A DNA stretch of 35,100 bases from Clostridiaceae bacterium (lineage in GTDB: Bacteria; Bacillota; Clostridia; Christensenellales; CAG-917), in the NCBI GenBank assembly GCA_031289315.1, contig JAITPR010000015.1, positions 1-35,100 on the forward strand, given 5' to 3'. How positions within the stretch are numbered: position 1 is the first letter of the stretch; the number at the start of each line of letters is the position of its first letter. A program made the position numbers and the translations under genes. Below are positions 34,101-35,100 of this stretch, in pieces. The notes beneath the pieces were generated by a model. That model did no database searches. It was not told the DNA's origin and was given only the letters and a program-made list of their open reading frames with translations.

Positions 34101-34697
34101 ATCCATTTTATTGTAATAACCGCCGGTGGTATTACTAGCTAGAAAACCATATATCGTTGCATTTGTCTCCTGCCGGGCAAAAAGATGCATATCGCGATCC
34201 CCATAAAGGGTGCTATTATCTTGCTGACTGTTTTTCCACCAACCCGGTTTGGCTTGTGCGTTTGTAACGCTACCTACTTCCGTAACCGTCCAGCTTAATG
34301 AGCGGGAGTTGACCGCCGTACCGGTATACGCGAAAGGATTGCTCCCCGCCGCCAACAAGGTGTCGTCAATGGTAAACTTGGTCGGGGCGGTGTAGTTAGT
34401 CATCTCCTTTGTGGCGGCTTCCGCCACGTTCAATTCCGACGTGTCCGCCCCGGTATCGATGCCCAAATTCTCAAGCAAGCCCGACTCCTTATAGGTCATC
34501 GCGACGGCAAACGTCACCAAAAACGCCGCAACTAACAGCAAAACCGGCAAGAACCTCTTTAGAAGCTTGCCGCCGGCGCGCATATAACGCATTGTTGTCG
34601 CGGTGTTCGCCGTCCCATAGTTGCCGTTGCCGTTATGTAAGCCTTCGCTAGAAGCTTGACGGTTGAAGAGCTTTCCGATTGTGGTTGATTTTTTCAT
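19197..34697 (-). CDS. giant membrane-anchored multi-domain surface protein (Ig-like and MBG-like repeats), 5166 aa
   Basis: A single open frame of 5166 codons with an ideal start (GGGAGGAATGT before ATG 34697). Residues 1-48 are basic and Asn/Gly-rich, then a hydrophobic helix (49-67) acts as signal or anchor. Residues ~90-340 are a beta-rich module of unknown family. From ~450 to ~1800 there are Ig-like modules marked by 'D-x-x-x-P' openings near 451, 642, 803, 972, 1136, 1452, 1636 and 1786. From ~2100 to ~5000 about 20 MBG-like modules follow (Y-G motif, G-x-x-x-W strand, 'P-x-x-x-N-Y' strand, 'V-x-K-A' linker). A transmembrane helix (~5043-5066) precedes a 100-residue tail starting KDKKKK and ending acidic (GTDEE). 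I see no LPxTG, S-layer, dockerin or enzymatic motif, and only one cysteine (~2873). Likely an adhesin or cell-surface stalk; the role is inferred. It stands alone, with terminators downstream. Confidence 0.85.
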   Translation of the reverse strand: MKKSTTIGKLFNRQASSEGLHNGNGNYGTANTATTMRYMRAGGKLLKRFLPVLLLVAAFLVTFAVAMTYKESGLLENLGIDTGADTSELNVAEAATKEMTNYTAPTKFTIDDTLLAAGSNPFAYTGTAVNSRSLSWTVTEVGSVTNAQAKPGWWKNSQQDNSTLYGDRDMHLFARQETNATIYGFLASNTTGGYYNKMDRALISGAWTFQINSPQLRRMIDMGKLTISYTISIAAPNSGYGQSYNMTAFTSENFSESTLTPLLRDNAQASASYNGHSPVNTKTITPSAGAYWFLVNAGTGIAARDEGNQDIDPGRELTINNLVLTFTYNETATPTIAAKTGAITSNAWVTGKTGNEQKFAYTLDSFGTNGIISRVDYAGSNGSLDVTNTATDGLSWTTANPTTIGQTSQVTTTQMTFTNTYNYWYIRQWSLNGRKSVMKVDLYQLKIDPWAPIITQLTGAAFNKSGIGAVPTLSNPTNIPISNATAGTATASNTLTTEQTLAGNNFLTYTDHGITINASLTNGGLTTAGGPYASTAGASNMSLVFRIREGNTYVLGTDTTWVDAGGSSISINPQPSGGGQATVNGTAVNLSTAGTAGGITELVIEIRTRNYAGATAVSGTENENFFRGYSLSQMVMVRVKFDTTTPLAPRINSVTKTGEAGNYYYLPGSPYTQKWINWDSVTVVLRAPKDNTPAGAGNSYTGAGVRFEYSTEDGSNPTWSLFSDSGSGNYIQQAGLIEMTFTVSGPAAGVIAETFRFRVVNQFGIGSTAPIPSTGNTIGSNGNFTAPVYPQAVSLAFDTLAPKILGSGLTIGATTYPTPIPTVAVGTHNYAYKFALSSLPWTANTLGFALQVAEASSSAISSPEETDNYGNVFAGAIAFSGFRDTANGNAFSLSRRRVGGSWEPYTGTDDNYNINRHGTKTLKGDGYFRLFDINYPINDINAYGEYEWLITVYDVAGNQTTIELLTRYDNQKPVFLAANLPTVQTAIGGNALGSTWYNDYLQFSFTVAVVNAANRPYSSTPKLYFYSAQRESANQTTYDVAPDFKDWAVNGGASKYLEVKDDSGLGISNFSSVTTNGVTVITFRYKPLSGQYGLAFIVRSQAYDNSDTTGTQSRLNTVGGLQNGDAAFRFAAWFDTEKPIVSAMKDNNLWLGNEAGAAYPDTDEYRYYTDGTYASVRISGNGGGSVGATDYAFKMSSLAQWRLKVYYNTGTLAAPVWVQYSFPAGVDGVLLGSFSVGSFDFTFLDIGTQMLVQEIFNGRQVKFSVTATDMAGNESDALERITYINALTYNYYQVTANGDRFMGAAGTWSNVAITSTVTTQSGGWNAWSNLKFILRVSSSDASVRNLVNVQYQVGFNSPGNDWLTIGNIGSGKFGVDGVNYIDIEFDLTNLSLPLYSFSGPSSAQAAYARQFFANNEKFFIRLQTQYGFPGAYKPAAAASNYVIIGLQLDQSNPTVDITKTKIHYEDHPLVKPIDSVQGALFTPDTLVNHYGAENIWWNTSARFTIVLTDNNAAVQSGIRNISLWYLYGSSSKTFTNIAVGNHTNNDFNDLAGDSYNATAYSSSITADGYLEYTFTVPLNAIVELVGQLKIFIRISDMSGNVSLLPYAIGQQNIDNGNDVSSTADSYEFNYIKVNYDNTAFTMSVTPKINDSTNGNGVILNPYLGQSSGLTYSDLVNNWLLNGPISFEISSNVAIGQAGLYQLQVGTHVVSSGNVVPLGGWSWANTGATLSNGKIDQFNYLAVALNAPNPLKRGLFRFRIITNSGTIIELQYNPGNGTVAQAWLVNYDPMREVSLYLRSAYQLTSSAGVTYSVLSGDIINFVTINGAEAVNGVINVKPGTTISYIVDLNSIPAGYYFAGFTRYSTGTLQNPLVNLTVGGYNAGAAGFGGAGSGNHFAYFLDSGEGMTYAATTLALSGSTVVLTHVVTSERAATEVGEYPGWVALFNPLPAYTYPSAVEVEEFAGRIWTLESIGGDSADPATGNVNPAGDQVWIKSLRTLFAGANAQATQTTLFGYTVTFYDANYQAIDPYNSNGTGVPSLTPTQQSALDLAKGTYYYQIDVYAAFATSDSAHSWVRVSRNIGSFNNLQNTAAQIILKITDYKMNANNFTMTIKYGEYMPEYIFVAAGDYTRTSANVATGIDTIGDWGAYDKALRGSGYVLWAPTATGYVEADAFSEKGSLPSYYKFFDSLVGSKVPYRVAPQAPTAYNQYNLYLGGVFKIAAGSIFTPNNWNNNKSYSNINMSSGGYTTQVDILYRPWANEYPTTGSGLSDEANITGNPFTHKGASNINQRLASDSDGEVWKSLKLTIIVEKSEAVMAGSANTVEASTKFASGERYEANGIFYYGQLLGADLFKASYQEGYYLDNNGQSTTNNNGYYFYNRNAVWNPDSYFTIPTNYTTDYIIDGSLVWQSTVYGAYSSTERLPASASAYDLKYYFNPENSGYETYASTVPLAVSKATLTQVGAINLIDTATLTYGNRLRTLTVSNSLTNLITGAGGYYLIVNPHDETGENNVRISGSFGWAEDIGATIPAANLPKATAANGGFYQARATFTPVGTNFADFEATVSVKMAKAKINVTVSHKSAYDTAIAGSVNTSFAGGAAFYYGMTWDSFIVNWQNFFDYFAANENVINDTAGAHQLSGGTLFTGGDWYDAGLATGTWSWDDTVSRWNLPNVLPGTTNNGVHVVSIRFTPTDTLNYESFSFAYSTGTQTIGTFRVLVLKASPTIAPALRNDSTVSGVTNSTSIYYGQRNSALKGSLSAKNNAINNTGNIITSTAPNGILTYNTDNNNNNNGWVWTQPIGGTLTVAAHAQLITDILAKNVSFFDANGVSAYYTKAQLEALLGISLFRDAVDAFGVKMNFGTTDGIYSNYVTVDCADNMYVLVRYEMQKTTPIIVVDGEGKWNNTAATAADISAGQSLSHSLITWSAQALNPFSSSAGVAGTVSWASSSTVPESTWVMQSTTVAVSGSRPYVVVFTPTDTANYTTTDRASLSAAENYVSTGNLQINLTVNRALVLAESTVASSTPAVTLGYGSLLNAVNIPFIAYWIVPIKVPSDVTQQMVDAGDVYRSSGTTYEPYTGLVASIDTNGNTKYFYIRRVDNLRVTVGALSWAVVARNDGSDFDVNTTRPTPGDVDYRVQFTVVSDIHRYDPSINAIISKIRIEKARLDVLAVLASAISYGQKFGASSINTLILRNPNWAGDNNFPTTAYSFTWDTAWSAGTIINGNTALTATPNVGLYDIALMITFSGAAAELYYNITGDGAPAGDLKTVDELMVPVRVNKSAPDVKPAYFDSWSRLRLEWSQKLSDALLSSFNGVNNTALAANIYDTALAAVGNYSWVNVNESTSYTSLASNRMTFTVRFTPSGIYANNYEAVTVQIIVAVDKATVQVAQKDLLPIVIIYGASLLSPTFAAVVNETNYATESRSVAYYINVINPHLGTGGVPVATSDFTASFVAGNLLNPGALNVTDTYDYGMSTGKTTAVAVQFTTSSDQFYQVNNSSETSSEGNTTGATVVRFKILPGTPTVVGTVPGKGDRQPGYADKIAIASVGNAVYASTIASSYISYIYGAWTDGASITGSYTFDNVDRMTANGAAKALSSTVQSSFSGEHAGYYPITWAPDSPNYTEVKLFVYVGMADSNLFSFEIDAIHIPYGMTLDASGNILNRTGGNTYGIVPKNVASGFDNVVGNGRFEWVAVGTNDGSGFAAGNILSTFNNASSAGTSVTYLVYWMPGGGNNNIDRQKFAVTITIDKATPGIWGGVNFLDKVTATTPVFTYGQTLSAILPSVSSNSLINKEVYLSFEAASLSVAGTWAWVDGTYRPDANETVTAQQWLKFVPSNTNYETVEFKIDVQVMRATIVAAYTATEIYYGNPLTESTITPTFAYTAGGTNPNNSSLHTVLVTYGWLNTVSVFDANYNDGSFIGGQTALFKVKVSPTNDLIPGSTRRFSDNYKDTEIEVEVRILRANIEIRFTGAALASDDLHYGMTLAYALNNSALQFGTYNIYNVNIRAGGAPALSDKGDLTFSDGMGLSYVPVGTGTTMRERIFVKWTPGNATDSNNYNVYDGGATENSASTWNGVEITIHKTAPIIANVTLKNSKDQLFDFLYFGQQLKDAGIFADVSNPYNDSIAFKNIPGAFKWANENSRLNALDVAGAANNSDYRIAYFDAAGSLSRYYGGEFVFNSTQTSGAYTPNDNVASVTIRNMKLPEIHNANRFVFSVTNNAITQVYGKSLNNIDFVSGSGITAYNYYWRQEDGGPVVAPATINGYQFTGTSVPEVLAGEQYYEFRFIPSDSANYAQATANSGLTSEERVFRLRITPASAVLFARDSAGTNDANRRSVLDLTVIGVPVYYYGVPLTYLTESLNDVNRGEMRWTVDSATGTAGGRYATTVDGRFEFVTPLDESLPAGARSVAVRFVPGDKNNYNTVTQTTLTDGGSLVAIISNITVERSYLMVEDVRVGENNRGYIEYGELLSAAALGYDRSGYRIFNAATYQYYKDSPNLSSKALGAETVTSVLWNPGNYQPLAGEKVFPYRLLLSTGALGNYRLSGENYVGGGLIEGGVYLEGTAYYVNYNYSFTDVSFSAVTATPLTKNISVRQATVTFGKDISVVKTRQFQTGDPNPGVYTYGNRVSVLDIVEGNPRNTKAPDVGADFTSEGTPIYNTTPIAGRNLEANGIRDGFSWMNAEDILPWSGDGTEAYFQWEPDTTVAANYRILTQQKIKVTVAKAKPTIAMQYVSSTPITYGDTLFGSNLNPIPDALVTTRSRAATNPNALEADRAAFFVDGHFEWTDPAFRPHVKASNSGTRYGVRFAPSNENYESVTGLDSTVTVLKREIVIRPFTEADLDPNNIGIGSVYIAQGAELTSFYLTDAVINPQTGAIINLNEVLRKLYFSNLASGDIDRLNDEFNFIGMTWSAKLITSGASGTAGSDYTTNAQAGAQYLLSMGGITSDDYDITQTSFYSVVLIVRPRGAVSVDSQGAGGGNTIQFAIDSATAMSMNGAYKVGYYNENGELVVLNAAYADGALLFTDAGNYDYFLLESGDLISDLHDYSTLLIVLGVILVLGGVAGVFFIFLKDKKKKALALESAGNTESSEVYLDESDETLTIAAVAETGTVEVLADAAQATGATYDGAFTAVATDANLYEVSFNANAAAADEEETEYAAPDAPDGTDEE
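20170..28400 (-). repeat. block of about 20 MBG-like modules inside the giant protein
   Basis: The opening Tyr-Gly motif (I/V/F-Y-Y-G-x-x-L type) can be located at roughly 28347, 27665, 27270, 26885, 26457, 25610, 25165, 24500, 24003, 23750, 23382, 23105, 22760, 22390, 22030, 21655, 21310, 20840 and 20485, with one degenerate unit near 24790 (EWSQKL). Spacing is 90-160 residues. Linkers such as 'VSKATL', 'MAKAKI', 'VLKASP', 'IEKARL', 'VNKSAP', 'VDKATV', 'IDKATP', 'VMRATI', 'ILRANI', 'IHKTAP' and 'VAKAKP' join them. The units are strongly diverged from each other at both DNA and protein level, which argues for an old array and not a recent expansion. Confidence 0.7.
29300..33400 (-). repeat. 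block of Ig-like modules in the N-terminal half of the giant protein
   Basis: Segments open with 'KIDPWAPII', 'KFDTTTPLAP', 'AFDTLAPKIL', 'RYDNQKPVFL', 'WFDTEKPIVS', 'QLDQSNPTVD' and 'NYDNTAFTMS', the usual start of bacterial Ig-like domains, and several carry 'V.D.AGN' strands such as 'VYDVAGNQTTIELL', 'ATDMAGNESDALE' and 'ISDMSGNVSLLP'. Module length is about 150-300 residues, longer than a plain Ig domain, so each probably contains an extra subdomain. Confidence 0.6.
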
Positions 34698-34813
34698 ACA
34701 TTCCTCCCGTGTTACGCATCCCGAACTACCGGAACCGCAACCAAGCGAATTTTGTGTTTTATTTTGTTATTATGTAAGCGCGCGTGAGGCGCGATTAGCA
34801 TCTAGAGATTGCC

Positions 34814-34836
34814 ACGTGGCTTTTGCCACGTCTTTT
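34814..34836 (+). terminator. terminator-like hairpin upstream of the giant gene
   Basis: ACGTGGC-TTTT-GCCACGT followed by CTTTTTAT on the plus strand. No plus-strand gene is seen before it, so it may stop antisense transcription, or in the other direction act as a leader hairpin of the giant gene. Confidence 0.5.
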
Positions 34837-34981
34837 TATGTGTCGACAGTATGCAAAATGCACTTATGTGCGCTTTACATACTACGAGGTTGCCTTACTG
34901 TTAAACAGATATTGCGCAAGGTTTATTTGCCTTGCCGCAATTTCCCTTTTTATAACGGCAGCGGTTACAGCCTCCGCTTTT

Positions 34982-35029
34982 ATGCAGTTTGGCATCAATG
35001 CAGTTTGGCATCAATGCAGTTTGGCATCA
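34982..35029. repeat. 16-bp tandem repeat, three perfect units
   Basis: ATGCAGTTTGGCATCA occurs three times in a row, followed by ATG. The period is not a multiple of three, so it is not a coding repeat. Confidence 0.9.
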
Positions 35030-35100
35030 ATGTTGCTTTTGTGACACCCATTAACGGTAAAAGGCTCTGCCCCCATTAGGGGACCTTTCGACTCCGCTCA

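Larger units (their letters stand above)
34698..35100. other. upstream region of the giant gene
   Basis: No gene is supported here; the longest frames are disrupted by a short tandem repeat. The region holds the strong ribosome site (GGGAGG), a GC-rich segment GCGCGCGTGAGGCGCG near 34778, a plus-strand terminator-like hairpin, an inverted repeat AGTATG...CATACT (34848-34883) with an inner GCAC-TTAT-GTGC hairpin, and at 35079-35100 the dispersed CTTTCGACTCCGCTCA motif. I could not find a convincing promoter for the giant gene. Confidence 0.5.

Noticed and set aside
34663..35079. 138-codon plus-strand frame at the right edge
   Set aside because: It begins inside the giant gene's coding strand and passes through a 16-bp tandem repeat that shifts frame; no family match.

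Overview
The window reads as a chromosomal segment of a Gram-positive, spore-forming-lineage Firmicute (Bacillota), most likely a gut Clostridia or Christensenellales-type bacterium. The evidence is a spoVT / spoVB-like / mazG cluster in the Bacillus-Clostridium order, a DnaD-type initiation protein beside a DnaC/DnaI-type helicase loader, a QueT-type ECF transporter subunit, a GPH-family sugar symporter, a DUF6273 protein and a BspA-type leucine-rich-repeat protein. Taxonomy is an inference; there is no rRNA or tRNA here. Almost every gene is on the minus strand; only queT is on the plus strand.

Layout: 1-712 is a leucine-rich-repeat gene cut by the window edge. It is preceded by a small ORF (715-928) broken at a run of 11 G, a long leader, and a near-consensus promoter at about 1211-1239. 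Then come a serine hydrolase (1532-3289), a GPH sugar:cation symporter (3562-5199) whose promoter overlaps a large inverted repeat, a DUF6273 protein (5422-6549), a tRNA-dihydrouridine synthase (6836-7861), the mazG / flippase / spoVT cluster (8107-11734), a flavin reductase-like protein (12016-12480), queT with a structured-looking leader (12905-13725, plus strand), the helicase loader (13915-14871) and DnaD-like protein (15157-16611), and a membrane-embedded M28 peptidase (17031-18323).

The right 44 percent is one uninterrupted gene (19197-34697) for a 5166-residue envelope protein. It has an N-terminal membrane segment after a long basic leader, a beta-rich N-terminal region, a series of Ig-like modules, about 20 MBG-like modules (a Tyr-Gly motif at the start, a Gly-x-x-x-Trp strand, an Asn-Tyr strand and a 'V-x-K-A' linker), a C-terminal transmembrane helix and a 100-residue acidic cytoplasmic tail. 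It has no sortase signal. I regard it as the most interesting object here.

Intergenic regions are rich in repeats. Two inverted copies of a ~177-bp multi-hairpin element (16717-16892 and 19016-19192) bracket the peptidase. There is a seven-unit 32-bp array (18678-18901), a 67-bp tandem repeat between the helicase loader and DnaD genes, and scattered copies of a motif of the type CTTTCGACT..GCTCAAGGTGACA that recurs to the right edge. Four promoters have a TTGACA-like and TATAAT-like pair at 17 bp (before the LRR operon, the symporter, the flavin reductase and the peptidase).
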